A stretch of 64,000 nt of DNA from Aquimarina sp. Aq107 (GTDB taxonomy: Bacteria > Bacteroidota > Bacteroidia > Flavobacteriales > Flavobacteriaceae), in NCBI RefSeq assembly GCF_943733665.1, contig NZ_OX030782.1, positions 826,001 through 890,000 of the forward strand, in the 5' to 3' direction. The position numbers and the translations under genes were made by a program. The notes under the pieces are model-generated. The model was not told the origin of the DNA, searched no databases, and saw nothing but the letters and a program-made list of their open reading frames with translations. Numbering within the stretch: position 1 is the stretch's first letter; the number at the start of each line of letters is the position of its first letter. Shown here in pieces: positions 53,123 to 62,900 of this stretch.

Positions 53123-53182
53123 AGTTTGCTAAAATCATAGGTGTGTCATATACTTTTCAGTTACCACACTTCTGAGCAAACT
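53123..53182 (+). promoter_or_regulatory. Promoter-like region and inverted repeat upstream of the GH5 gene
   Basis: TTTG (53125-53128) and TACTTTTC (53151-53158) with a 22-base spacer resemble a promoter. The same stretch is bounded by AGTTTGCT (53123-53130) and AGCAAACT (53175-53182), with inner GTGTG/CACAC arms. It could be an operator or a hairpin; it ends 46 bases before the start codon. Confidence 0.4.
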
Positions 53183-53228
53183 AATACCAATTACAATAAC
53201 TACGCTAATTATTGAAAAAAATATATAC

Positions 53229-55610
53229 ATGAAACGATTTATAAATTATATGATGATTCTGTTACTGTTTTTCAGCAGTATTACAGAAATTATAGCACAA
53301 CAACAAAATTTCTTAACTGTATCAGGAAATAAATTATATGATACAACAGGAAAAGAAGTACGTCTAACTGGTGTAAATTGGTTTGGTTTTGAAACACAAA
53401 ACTATTCTCCTCATGGAATTTGGTCAAGAGATATGAAAAGTGTTTTACAACAAATTAAAGATTTAGGTTTTAATACCATACGGGTTCCTTGGTGTAACGA
53501 GATGTTAAACCCGAGTTCTTCTATTGCCATAAATTCTTATGGTACTGATGCCTATAGCGGAGTATCACCAATGAATGAAGAAGAAGCAACAGTAAGCAAG
53601 CCAATAGAATTACTTGACATTTTTGTAAAATGGTGTCAGGAAAATGACATGAAGATTGTATTAGATAATCATTCTAGAGCCGCTGATGGTTTTTTAAACG
53701 AGGCGGTTTGGTATACTCCAGAATATTCTGAGGAACGTTGGATTAACGACTGGGTTTTTATAGCTGATCGTTATAAGAATTACTCTGCAGTGGTAGCTAT
53801 GGATTTAAATAACGAACCTCATGGATCTACTTGGGGTGATAGTAACCCTGATACAGATTGGAACAAGGCAGCAGAACGTTGTGGTAATGCAGTTCTCCAG
53901 GCAAATCCGAATGTTTTAATTATAATTGAAGGTGTAGGAGAATTTGAAGGAAACTCATATTGGTGGGGTGGACAATTAATGGGAGCAAAGAAATATCCAG
54001 TTCAATTGTCTGATCCAAGTAAACTTATGTATTCTGCTCATGAATATGGTCCTGAGGTATCCCAACAAGACTGGTTTACTGCTAGCGATTTTCCACAAAA
54101 TATGCCTGGTTTATGGACTGATAATTTTCATTATTTATATGAAGAGGGTACTTCTCCACTATTTTTAGGAGAATTTGGGATTAAAGATCAAGATGCTTTT
54201 GGAGGTATTTCCTATACCTGGTTTACCGAGTTTACAGATTTCATGGGTGATATTTATTCTTGGACATTTTGGAGTATGAATCCAAATTCTGGAGATACCG
54301 GAGGAATTTTACAAGATGATTGGACAAATGTTAATCAATGGAAATTAGATGTGTTAACTCCCCATTTGGCACCATTTATTCCTAATGTTGTAGGAGGAAC
54401 AGGAAATCTTCCTCCTACAGCTAGATTTACTTCGGATATAGATTCAGGTAATGCACCGTTAACAGTGCAATTTGATGCATCTGAATCCACAGATCCTGAT
54501 GGAGACAATTTATCTTATTCTTGGAATTTTGGCGATGGATCTACTGCCACTGGAATAGGGATATCTCATTTGTTTGCGCAACCAGGTACTTATCAGGTTA
54601 GTCTTACTGTTAATGATGGAGCATTAAGTGATACTACTAATAAAACCATAACCGTTATAGATGATACTGTTCCAACAGTCACTGCTAATTTAGTTGCAGA
54701 CAATAACTCAGGAATAGCTCCGGCTACTATTAATTTTGATGCTACAGGATCTATGTCTTCTGACGGAAGTGCATTGGTTTATGGCTGGGATTTTGGAGAT
54801 GGAACTGCTGGTTCTGGAGTAACTATAAATCACGAGTTTGTAGAGGCAGGTAGTTATGATGTTGTATTAACAGTATCTAATGCAGATGGAGTTTCTGATA
54901 CAGCAATTACTACTATCGTTATTACAGAACCAAATACTGGTGGTGATTGTAGTTTTGGAGCGCCATTAAATAACCCTTTACCAACTATTCCTAATGCTTC
55001 TTACAGCAATATATATATTCTTGGATCTGGTGGGCCAGACTTAAGTAATGTTACTAATTTTACTATCAATTGGGATTTACAAAATAATGGTCTTTGGCAA
55101 TTCTCTATGAATACCAATAATGGAATTCCGAGTTGGTGGAATGATTTAAAAACTAATGTTACTATTCAAAATTTCAATACTGCGCAACCTAGCATTACTA
55201 TTACAGGTACAGGTTTTTCTAACTTAGATGGTGCTTATTATGCAACAATTGATGGGGATAATTTTGCATTGGTATCTAAAAGCGGAGCGTTTACAATTTA
55301 TTTTAGTAATAGTAATACAGCTCCTAATTGTCAAGAACAGTTAAAAGATCCAATTGTTGATAATGAGATAATAAGAATAAAAGCATATCCAAACCCCGTG
55401 ACTGATAAGTTAATGATAAGTCAGGATACCAATTTTAATAATGCACAAATGAAAATAGTTGATATATCAGGAAAAGTAATTAAAACATTTTCTACAATTA
55501 CTGATACAAATATGATAGAGCTAAATGTTTCAGAATTAAAAGCTGGCGTTTATTTTATAAAAATATTTGACCAAAAGAATATGGTAACTCAACAAATTAT
55601 AAAGCAATAA
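53229..55610 (+). CDS. GH5 endoglucanase with PKD domains and T9SS tail
   Basis: 793 residues. Signal peptide ends near residue 23 (EIIAQ). The GH5 domain (about 25-385) has acid/base E196 in DLNNEPHG, nucleophile E315 in FLGEFGIK, plus LTGVNWFGFET and NTIRVPWCNE. Two PKD domains follow (about 393-478 and 480-567), then the same Cys-bounded module as in the 2206-aa cellulase (574-701), and a T9SS type A tail (about 712-793, AYPNPVTDKLMIS). Family members cut internal beta-1,4-glucan bonds; the subfamily and any mannanase or licheninase activity cannot be fixed here. It lies between the two giant genes, same strand, with its own promoter-like region and terminator. Confidence 0.93.
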   Translation: MKRFINYMMILLLFFSSITEIIAQQQNFLTVSGNKLYDTTGKEVRLTGVNWFGFETQNYSPHGIWSRDMKSVLQQIKDLGFNTIRVPWCNEMLNPSSSIAINSYGTDAYSGVSPMNEEEATVSKPIELLDIFVKWCQENDMKIVLDNHSRAADGFLNEAVWYTPEYSEERWINDWVFIADRYKNYSAVVAMDLNNEPHGSTWGDSNPDTDWNKAAERCGNAVLQANPNVLIIIEGVGEFEGNSYWWGGQLMGAKKYPVQLSDPSKLMYSAHEYGPEVSQQDWFTASDFPQNMPGLWTDNFHYLYEEGTSPLFLGEFGIKDQDAFGGISYTWFTEFTDFMGDIYSWTFWSMNPNSGDTGGILQDDWTNVNQWKLDVLTPHLAPFIPNVVGGTGNLPPTARFTSDIDSGNAPLTVQFDASESTDPDGDNLSYSWNFGDGSTATGIGISHLFAQPGTYQVSLTVNDGALSDTTNKTITVIDDTVPTVTANLVADNNSGIAPATINFDATGSMSSDGSALVYGWDFGDGTAGSGVTINHEFVEAGSYDVVLTVSNADGVSDTAITTIVITEPNTGGDCSFGAPLNNPLPTIPNASYSNIYILGSGGPDLSNVTNFTINWDLQNNGLWQFSMNTNNGIPSWWNDLKTNVTIQNFNTAQPSITITGTGFSNLDGAYYATIDGDNFALVSKSGAFTIYFSNSNTAPNCQEQLKDPIVDNEIIRIKAYPNPVTDKLMISQDTNFNNAQMKIVDISGKVIKTFSTITDTNMIELNVSELKAGVYFIKIFDQKNMVTQQIIKQ

Positions 55611-55623
55611 TTTAAAAGGTAGT

Positions 55624-55662
55624 ATAAAAGAGACGCTATGATGCATTAGTTGTCTCTTTTGT
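55624..55662 (+). terminator. Probable terminator after the GH5 gene
   Basis: AAAAGAGAC (55626-55634) pairs with GTCTCTTTT (55652-55660) around a 17-base loop. The loop is long but the T run is good. Confidence 0.6.
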
Positions 55663-55744
55663 ACTAATACCCAGAAATACCTACAACAAACTTTTCTTTA
55701 TAGAAAAGAAACAGCAAAATAATTTACAAAACTCACTACTTATT

Positions 55745-58700
55745 ATGGGACCAACACCAAACAATAAGCGTGGATGGCGTGCGTATATAAAAAATACTCG
55801 TAAAGCACTCTTTTACACGATAGCAATATCAATATCATTAGGTCTTGCCATCATATCATTCGTAGATGTATATGATGGGACAGAAGGACCAATGATGACA
55901 ACCCAAACATGGCCTGCAGGAACTTTTCTTTCTAACTTTCCTGAGGGAGACAGAATTAACACTTACCATCGCAACTACTTGATGATTAATGGTCAAGCTG
56001 GAACGGGAATATGGGATGTTTCTAATCCTACAGCACCCAAAAAAGTACAATTCAGCGATGCAGCAAATAACGGACATAGATGGTGGAAATTAGAAGGAGA
56101 TCTTTTTTATAGAGAATATTCTGTTCCTGAAGTAGAAGGAACTGGATATAAATACTTAGATCTTTCTAATATGTTAGAAAGAAAACCTATTACTACTTCG
56201 AATATCCTCTATACTGTAGAAGACGGACAATCTAATTATGATAATTTAGAGACTTTTCCACATACTATAGATGGTAGTAGAGTTTTTGATATGAGAACTG
56301 GAGAGCAATTAGATGACATCCCAACTTCAGTTTCTTTGCCAGATGTAGTGGTTAGAATTGGAAACTATGTTTTTTATGCACCACAAACGGGGGATATAAG
56401 CGTATTTGATTTTGGTGATCCTACTAATATTAAATTTCTCGGGTCATTCGGAGGAGATATTCCTCATGAGCAGTATAGTACAGGATTTCAATTATGGCGA
56501 AATCACTTAGTTTTTATGAGTGGAAATGAGGGGCCGAATGCCTTAGTTGGATTTGATATAAGTGATCCAACTGATGTTAAATTAGGTTTTAGTTTACATT
56601 CTGATCAAGCCACATTAGGAAGGTATATGATATTTCAGGATGAGTTTGGTTTTTCTGGTCGTTTTGATCGGGGAGTCAAATTTAATTTTGAAACTATGGA
56701 AATTGAACAAGAGTTTTTTCCACCATCAAGTGATGAGACACTTCAGTTTATAGATAATCAATGGATGCCAATAGGCCATATTCTTATAGCAAGTGGAGAT
56801 GATAAGACTTCAATTTTTGCTCATCAGGATGGACTTGATACAAAACCTCCAACAGTAGGTCATCATTTTCCTATTTCTGGGGCAATTAATCAACCTACTT
56901 CTTCTACAATAGGTTTTGTAATAAATGAAACATTAAATGATTTAACGCTTAGTGACGAGACTATACAAGTAAGTCCTTTAGGAGGTGATCCAATTCAGGG
57001 TGATGTAACCACAACATCTTATCAAGTTATAAATTATGTCCCAAAAGAAGATTTACTTCCTAATACAACCTACGAAGTAAAGTTTGTAGAAGGAGGTGTA
57101 AAAGATGCGGTTGGTAATGGGATTGAAGAGTATGTGTTTTACTTTACTACTGGAGGCGATGCTTCTAATCAATCCCCTGTAATTACAGGAATTGATGTAG
57201 ACATCTCTTCTCCGGTAACGATCGGAACTACTATAAACTTTACAGCGAATGCAAGTGATCCTGATGGTAATGATTTGAAATATAGATGGAATTTTGGTGA
57301 TAATTCTCCTAAAACCGAATGGATTGGAGCGGTTAGTAGTCATACGTATACAGAACCAGGAAATTACCTGATACAAGTACAAGTTTCTGATGATAATGGT
57401 GGTTTTGTAGTAGGATCTCAATCTATTGTAATAGTAGATGCTATATATGATAAGTTACCAACACAATCGGGACCCATTACCGTTGATACTGATAATAGAA
57501 CTGTGTGGTCAGTAAATCCCGATAATAATTCTGTAACACTTATTAACTCGGATGATTTATCTATTATTAATGAAATTCAAGTAGGAAAAGACCCTGTTAA
57601 TATAGCATTAGATTCCCAGGGGAAAGCTTGGGTCACATGTCGAGATTCTGATGAGATCTATATTTTAAGAAAAGATGGAATATTAGAAACCAAAATATCT
57701 TTAGAAAGCGGATCTCAACCTTATGGAATTATATTTACACCTGATGGTAATCGGGGGTTTATATCAACTTTTGGTTCAGGTAAAATATTAGAGTTTTCAA
57801 CAGCAACTAATTCCATAGTCAATGAATTAGCTATTGCAGAAAAACCTAGAGCAATGGCGATAGATGGAGAAGGGGAAATCCTTTTAGTAACTAGATTTGT
57901 TTCTCCAGATCAAGAAGGACAAATATGGAAAATAGATTTAAATACATTTACTCTTGACACAACTATTGGACTGCCATTGGATGATTTCACACAAGATAAT
58001 GGAAATCAAGGAAGAGGCTTACCTAATTATGTTTCAGGGATAACTATTCATCCAAATAATAAAACAGCGTGGTCAGTAGCTAAAAAGGATAATATTCTTA
58101 GAGGATTAAATCGTGATGGAAAACCACTGTCATTTGATAATGTTGTCAGGACCTCAATATCATCTATTGATCTAACAACTAATAATGAAAATCTAAATGA
58201 GAGGTTGGATATCGATAATCATGGTCAGCCTTCATCTGCTTTATACACGCCAACTGGAAATTACCTTTTTGTTACCATGCAAGGTAACAATAGAATTGTA
58301 GTAATTGATCCAAATACAGGTGTAGAGCTCCTTAAGAAAGATGTTGGGAAGGCTCCTCAAGGCTTGACAATAGATCCTGTAAATAATCGGGTTTTTGTAA
58401 AGAATTTTATGGATCGTTCAGTTACGGTTTTTGATGCTAATGAGATGATAAATGATGGTAGCAGTACGTTGGAAGAATTATCGACGATTGTAACGGTAGA
58501 TAATGAGTTATTATCAGCTACAGAACTTAAGGGGAAACAAATATTCTATGATGCGGCCGATATCAGAATGGGTACAGATGGTTATGTGAGTTGCGCTACC
58601 TGTCATATCGATGGAGGAGAAGATGGAAGAACTTGGGACTTTACTGATAGAGGAGAAGGATTGAGAAATACAATCTCTTTAATAGGTAGAGCAGGAACAG

Positions 58701-61700
58701 CTCACGGGAGAGTTCATTGGAGCGCTAATTTTGATGAGATTCAAGATTTCGAAAATGATATTCGTTTTCATTTTAAGGGACAAGGTTTTATGAGTGATCA
58801 GGATTTTAATGACGGTACAACGGCATTAACTACTGGAGATCCTAAAACTGGAAAATCTGGAGATTTAGATGCATTAACGGCATATATAGAATCCTTAAAT
58901 AGTTTTAGTCCTAGTCCATATCGAAATAATGATGGATCGCTTACAGCAGATGGAATAGCTGGAAAATCTTTATTTGAAGATCTAAAATGCTATGCTTGCC
59001 ATAGTGGGAGTAATTTTACGGATAGTAATTCTGGAAAATTACATAATGTTGGTACAATTACGAGCACTACGGGAAGTCGTTTGGATAAAAAACTACTTGG
59101 GATTGATGTGCCAACGTTAAAAGATGTCTGGGCAACAGCTCCATATCTTCATAATGGAATGGCCAAAACTATAGAAGAAGTACTAACAATTTATAATAAT
59201 AATGACACTCACGGAGTAACATCATCTTTAAATGCCACTCAAATAAGACAATTAGAGGCATATATAAAACAGATTGATGGTTCCGAATTAGCCAAACCAT
59301 CAGAGCAGTTACTAAAAATGGCTTCTCCTGTTGATGGATCTATAATTGATAGAGCAGAATCACAAAACCTTAGTGTTGATACTAATATAGAAGGGATTAC
59401 AAAGATTCAATATTTTGTAGATAATGAAATGATAGAAGAAGTAGTAAGTGCTCCTTTCGAATCCTCATGGACACCTGTTCTTTGGAAGAACTATACAATT
59501 AATGCGAAGGTTTTTTATAACAATGATAATACAGCTTCTGTAACTCCGGAAATCACTGTTCAATTTAAGAATGTTATAAAAGTGATGTTTGTTGTTGGTG
59601 ATAAGAATGTACTTACGTCGGAGGATCAGCGAATAAAATCTAGATTAGAGCAACAGTTTGGATTTAAAATTACTTTGTTTTCTGATGAAGAAGCAACCAG
59701 TCCGCAATCTGCTAATCCATTTGATATGGCCTTAATTTCTTCAACCGTTGATCCTAGAGAACTAGGAAATGATCTAGAAGGAGCTAGAGTTCCATTGATG
59801 ACTTGGAATCCATTTATGTATAACAAATTAAGAATGGTTACTGGAGAATTAAATAGTGGATTTGGTATTACAGAACAAGGTTTTTCTTCAATTGCAATAA
59901 CATCTCCAGAACATCCAATGGCTGTAAATGCGGGTATTGAAACATCATTATATTCCATAAGCCAAAGTTTACCTTTCGGTAATCCAACAGATGAAGCTAT
60001 TATTATTGCAACAGCCGGAACCAAACCTATTTTGTTTGGTTATGAGGCTAGTATTGATATCCCTTCGAGAAGAGTAGCTTTCCCATTGCGAGATCAGTTT
60101 ATGCATTTGCTCACTGATCAAGGACTAGCCATGTTCGATGCAGCGGTTTTATGGACATTACATGGAGGCGATGCAGATACACCAATTGGCCCCTTGCCTG
60201 ATGTGTTTTTTAAATCACCAGTGGATGGAGAGTTAGTTAATACTCCTTTGAAAATAGATTTTAATACTGAAGGTTGGGAATTACCATCTCAGCAGTATAA
60301 ACTAAGATTTAAAATTGATGGACAAGATCGTGGATTAATAACCTCCGAAGGGGAATTTACAGATGGTACAGCTTTATCAGAAGGCCCTCATGAGTTGTTA
60401 TTACAAATGGAGAGAAGTGATAATTCTGTAACAGATTTAGGTGAAACAATTACGGTAATAGTTACTAACGAAACATTACCACAAAATCCTACAGCAATTA
60501 TTCAATCCCCTTCAGATGGTGCATTGGTAGGACCTGATTTTAATATAGAATTTTCTACTTATAAATGGGATATTCATCCAGGAGGACAGCATATTAAGTA
60601 TTTTATTGATGGAATCGAGAAAGGTTCCATGTTCGAAATAGCTCCAATACCAGTTTCAGGCTTGTCAGAAGGGGTACACACTATCACATTATCATTAGCT
60701 ACGGAAAACGGAGAAATCATTGGAGATTCTGCAGAGGTTACAATAACTGTAGATGAACGATTTAATAATCTTCCGGATACCGATTTTAGTTTAGAATATA
60801 GAGATAATAGTTCTGGGGTATCTACATCAGAATTGAAACCTGTATTCCAGATAGTAAGTGAATCAGAAGAAAGTCATGCACTAAGCGATTTTAAGATTAG
60901 ATATTGGTACACTCCGGAACATGCAGAAGCAATGAATTTTAATATAGATTATTCCGCTGTAGTAGGAACTGTAGGTAGTTTTGATTCTAATTTAGAAGAA
61001 AATTATATAGAAATTGGTTTTAGTGCATCTTCTGGAAATTTAAATCCTAATAGTAAGTCTGGTCAAATTCAAACTAGATTACACCATTCAGGTTTTCAAA
61101 CTCATAATCAGAACAATGATTATTCATATGATGCAGGGAAGACTTCTCTGAAACCACATGTGTTAACAACTTTATATTATAAAGACGAATTAGTTTGGGG
61201 ATTAGAGCCTGATGGTGGAGAAATATTAAATAGGCAACCAAATGCTATCATAAACCCTAGTGTTATATCAGGAATAGCGCCTTTATTTGTAGGTTTTGAT
61301 GCTTCAGCTTCTAGTGACCCAGATGGTGATTCATTAAGTTATTCTTGGGATTTTGGTAATGGTGATGCAGACGCAGGAGTAACTAGTCAGTTCACGTTTC
61401 TTACTCCAGGTGATTATGAAGTTGGATTAACTGTTGATGATGGAAATGGAAAATCCGATACAGAATCTATTGTGATTAACGTTAAGGATGAAATTCCTAC
61501 CTTAATTTCTAGTTTTACAGCAACCCCAGTATCAGGGGATGTGCCTTTAGTTGTTGATTTTGATTCCTCGAGTTCTGTATATCCAGATGGATCTATGATA
61601 ACATATATTTGGGATTTTGGAGATGGAAATACGAGTGATTTGGCCAATCCTTCTTATACATATACTAGTTCTGGATCTTATGCGGTTACGTTAACAATTA

Positions 61701-62689
61701 GTGATGGCGTAGTCTCGGATATTTCTAATCCAATTACTATTAGCGTTCTTGAGGGTAACATCGCTCCGCAAGCTAGTTTTAATATGTCGGTAACATCAGG
61801 GATTGCTCCTTTGTTGGTAAGCTTTGATGCTTCAACTTCTTCTGATTCCAATGGAGATGTTTTAGAATACCTATGGGATTTTGGTGATGGAACAACCGGA
61901 GATGGAATAAATAGTACCCACACATATACGGAAGCTGGGGAATATATTATTTCTCTTACAGTAAGTGATGGACTATTATCAGCTAATCAAACAGCTATAC
62001 TTCTGGTAAATGAATCTACGGGCAGTAATAATTGTAGTTTTGGTGCTCCTATGCAAAATCCATTACCTACATTATCTAATTCCACATTTGATTATGCCTA
62101 TGTTTTAGGAGAAGGAGGTCCGGAATTGAACAACATGGCTAATTTTACAATCAACTGGGATTTACAAAACAATGGGTTATGGCAATGTTCAATGAATATG
62201 GGTGATGGTAACCCAGCTTGGTGGATTGATTTAAAGGTAAATATTGAAAGTCAAACATTCAATCAAGTACAACCAAGCATAACATTTTCAGGAACAGGAA
62301 TATCAAATTTTGATGGTGTTTATGATGTCGTTATGGATGGAGATAATTTTGTGCTCGTTTCTAAAATAGCAGCATTTACTATATACTTTAGTAATGAAAA
62401 TAATGCTCCTACTTGTGATAACAAGCTAAGTGAACCATTAAAAGATACTTCGATCTCAGTAACAGCGTTTCCTAATCCAGTAATAGATTATCTAACAATA
62501 CAGAGTGATCAAAATTTAAAAGGAACTTTTATTAAAGTTGTAGATATAAATGGAAAGGTCTTGTCATCTAGTAATATTCAGAGAAATATAGAATCGATAC
62601 GATTAGATATGAATACGTTCCAATCAGGGATATATTTCATACAAATTCGGAAGAATCAAAAAACTGTAATTAAACAAATTACTAAATAA
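55745..62689 (+). CDS. Giant cellulose-binding di-haem cytochrome protein (propellers, CCP-like haems, CBM3, T9SS tail)
   Basis: 2314 residues. Rough order: long n-region and hydrophobic segment (21-42); LVIVD-type propeller (50-365); Ig-like (366-475); PKD (480-565); YVTN-like propeller (567-920); cytochrome region (925-1180) with haem motifs CATCH (950-954) and CYACH (1082-1086) plus APYLHNGMAKTIEEVL, as in di-haem cytochrome c peroxidase/MauG relatives; Ig-like (1185-1277); Rossmann-like, ThuA-like (1279-1478); two Ig-like (1480-1675); CBM3 (1677-1823, IRYWYTPEHAE, QNNDYSYDAG, ELVWGLEPDGG); three PKD (1830-2092); Cys-bounded module (2097-2224); T9SS tail (2235-2314). It should be an exported redox protein bound to cellulose. 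Its role may parallel CBM-cytochrome proteins of Cellvibrionaceae that are linked to oxidative cellulose attack; no lytic polysaccharide monooxygenase is visible here. Confidence 0.85.
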   Translation: MGPTPNNKRGWRAYIKNTRKALFYTIAISISLGLAIISFVDVYDGTEGPMMTTQTWPAGTFLSNFPEGDRINTYHRNYLMINGQAGTGIWDVSNPTAPKKVQFSDAANNGHRWWKLEGDLFYREYSVPEVEGTGYKYLDLSNMLERKPITTSNILYTVEDGQSNYDNLETFPHTIDGSRVFDMRTGEQLDDIPTSVSLPDVVVRIGNYVFYAPQTGDISVFDFGDPTNIKFLGSFGGDIPHEQYSTGFQLWRNHLVFMSGNEGPNALVGFDISDPTDVKLGFSLHSDQATLGRYMIFQDEFGFSGRFDRGVKFNFETMEIEQEFFPPSSDETLQFIDNQWMPIGHILIASGDDKTSIFAHQDGLDTKPPTVGHHFPISGAINQPTSSTIGFVINETLNDLTLSDETIQVSPLGGDPIQGDVTTTSYQVINYVPKEDLLPNTTYEVKFVEGGVKDAVGNGIEEYVFYFTTGGDASNQSPVITGIDVDISSPVTIGTTINFTANASDPDGNDLKYRWNFGDNSPKTEWIGAVSSHTYTEPGNYLIQVQVSDDNGGFVVGSQSIVIVDAIYDKLPTQSGPITVDTDNRTVWSVNPDNNSVTLINSDDLSIINEIQVGKDPVNIALDSQGKAWVTCRDSDEIYILRKDGILETKISLESGSQPYGIIFTPDGNRGFISTFGSGKILEFSTATNSIVNELAIAEKPRAMAIDGEGEILLVTRFVSPDQEGQIWKIDLNTFTLDTTIGLPLDDFTQDNGNQGRGLPNYVSGITIHPNNKTAWSVAKKDNILRGLNRDGKPLSFDNVVRTSISSIDLTTNNENLNERLDIDNHGQPSSALYTPTGNYLFVTMQGNNRIVVIDPNTGVELLKKDVGKAPQGLTIDPVNNRVFVKNFMDRSVTVFDANEMINDGSSTLEELSTIVTVDNELLSATELKGKQIFYDAADIRMGTDGYVSCATCHIDGGEDGRTWDFTDRGEGLRNTISLIGRAGTAHGRVHWSANFDEIQDFENDIRFHFKGQGFMSDQDFNDGTTALTTGDPKTGKSGDLDALTAYIESLNSFSPSPYRNNDGSLTADGIAGKSLFEDLKCYACHSGSNFTDSNSGKLHNVGTITSTTGSRLDKKLLGIDVPTLKDVWATAPYLHNGMAKTIEEVLTIYNNNDTHGVTSSLNATQIRQLEAYIKQIDGSELAKPSEQLLKMASPVDGSIIDRAESQNLSVDTNIEGITKIQYFVDNEMIEEVVSAPFESSWTPVLWKNYTINAKVFYNNDNTASVTPEITVQFKNVIKVMFVVGDKNVLTSEDQRIKSRLEQQFGFKITLFSDEEATSPQSANPFDMALISSTVDPRELGNDLEGARVPLMTWNPFMYNKLRMVTGELNSGFGITEQGFSSIAITSPEHPMAVNAGIETSLYSISQSLPFGNPTDEAIIIATAGTKPILFGYEASIDIPSRRVAFPLRDQFMHLLTDQGLAMFDAAVLWTLHGGDADTPIGPLPDVFFKSPVDGELVNTPLKIDFNTEGWELPSQQYKLRFKIDGQDRGLITSEGEFTDGTALSEGPHELLLQMERSDNSVTDLGETITVIVTNETLPQNPTAIIQSPSDGALVGPDFNIEFSTYKWDIHPGGQHIKYFIDGIEKGSMFEIAPIPVSGLSEGVHTITLSLATENGEIIGDSAEVTITVDERFNNLPDTDFSLEYRDNSSGVSTSELKPVFQIVSESEESHALSDFKIRYWYTPEHAEAMNFNIDYSAVVGTVGSFDSNLEENYIEIGFSASSGNLNPNSKSGQIQTRLHHSGFQTHNQNNDYSYDAGKTSLKPHVLTTLYYKDELVWGLEPDGGEILNRQPNAIINPSVISGIAPLFVGFDASASSDPDGDSLSYSWDFGNGDADAGVTSQFTFLTPGDYEVGLTVDDGNGKSDTESIVINVKDEIPTLISSFTATPVSGDVPLVVDFDSSSSVYPDGSMITYIWDFGDGNTSDLANPSYTYTSSGSYAVTLTISDGVVSDISNPITISVLEGNIAPQASFNMSVTSGIAPLLVSFDASTSSDSNGDVLEYLWDFGDGTTGDGINSTHTYTEAGEYIISLTVSDGLLSANQTAILLVNESTGSNNCSFGAPMQNPLPTLSNSTFDYAYVLGEGGPELNNMANFTINWDLQNNGLWQCSMNMGDGNPAWWIDLKVNIESQTFNQVQPSITFSGTGISNFDGVYDVVMDGDNFVLVSKIAAFTIYFSNENNAPTCDNKLSEPLKDTSISVTAFPNPVIDYLTIQSDQNLKGTFIKVVDINGKVLSSSNIQRNIESIRLDMNTFQSGIYFIQIRKNQKTVIKQITK

Positions 62690-62693
62690 GATA

Positions 62694-62737
62694 ATCACTG
62701 TTAGATCTCCTATTTGAATAGGAGATCTAACAGTGAT
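62694..62737. repeat. 44-base perfect palindrome after the cytochrome-CBM3 gene
   Basis: Arms of 21 bases, ATCACTGTTAGATCTCCTATT (62694-62714, written here as its first part ATCACTGTTAGATCTCC) and the complement at 62717-62737, separated by TG. It starts 5 bases after the stop codon. No T run follows on the plus strand, so it may be a 3' stabilising hairpin or an unusual terminator. Confidence 0.8.
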
Positions 62738-62900
62738 CATAAAATAAAACTCTAAACAATAAACTTTTAAAAAAGAAAGAATTTAGAACACCCAAAATAG
62801 AGTGTTCTTAGAATCGGGGGATTCATAAGTTAGGAATAGTTGGAATAACAATTATCAATTCAAACTAAAATCAATATACACACAACTAATTCTTTTAAAA

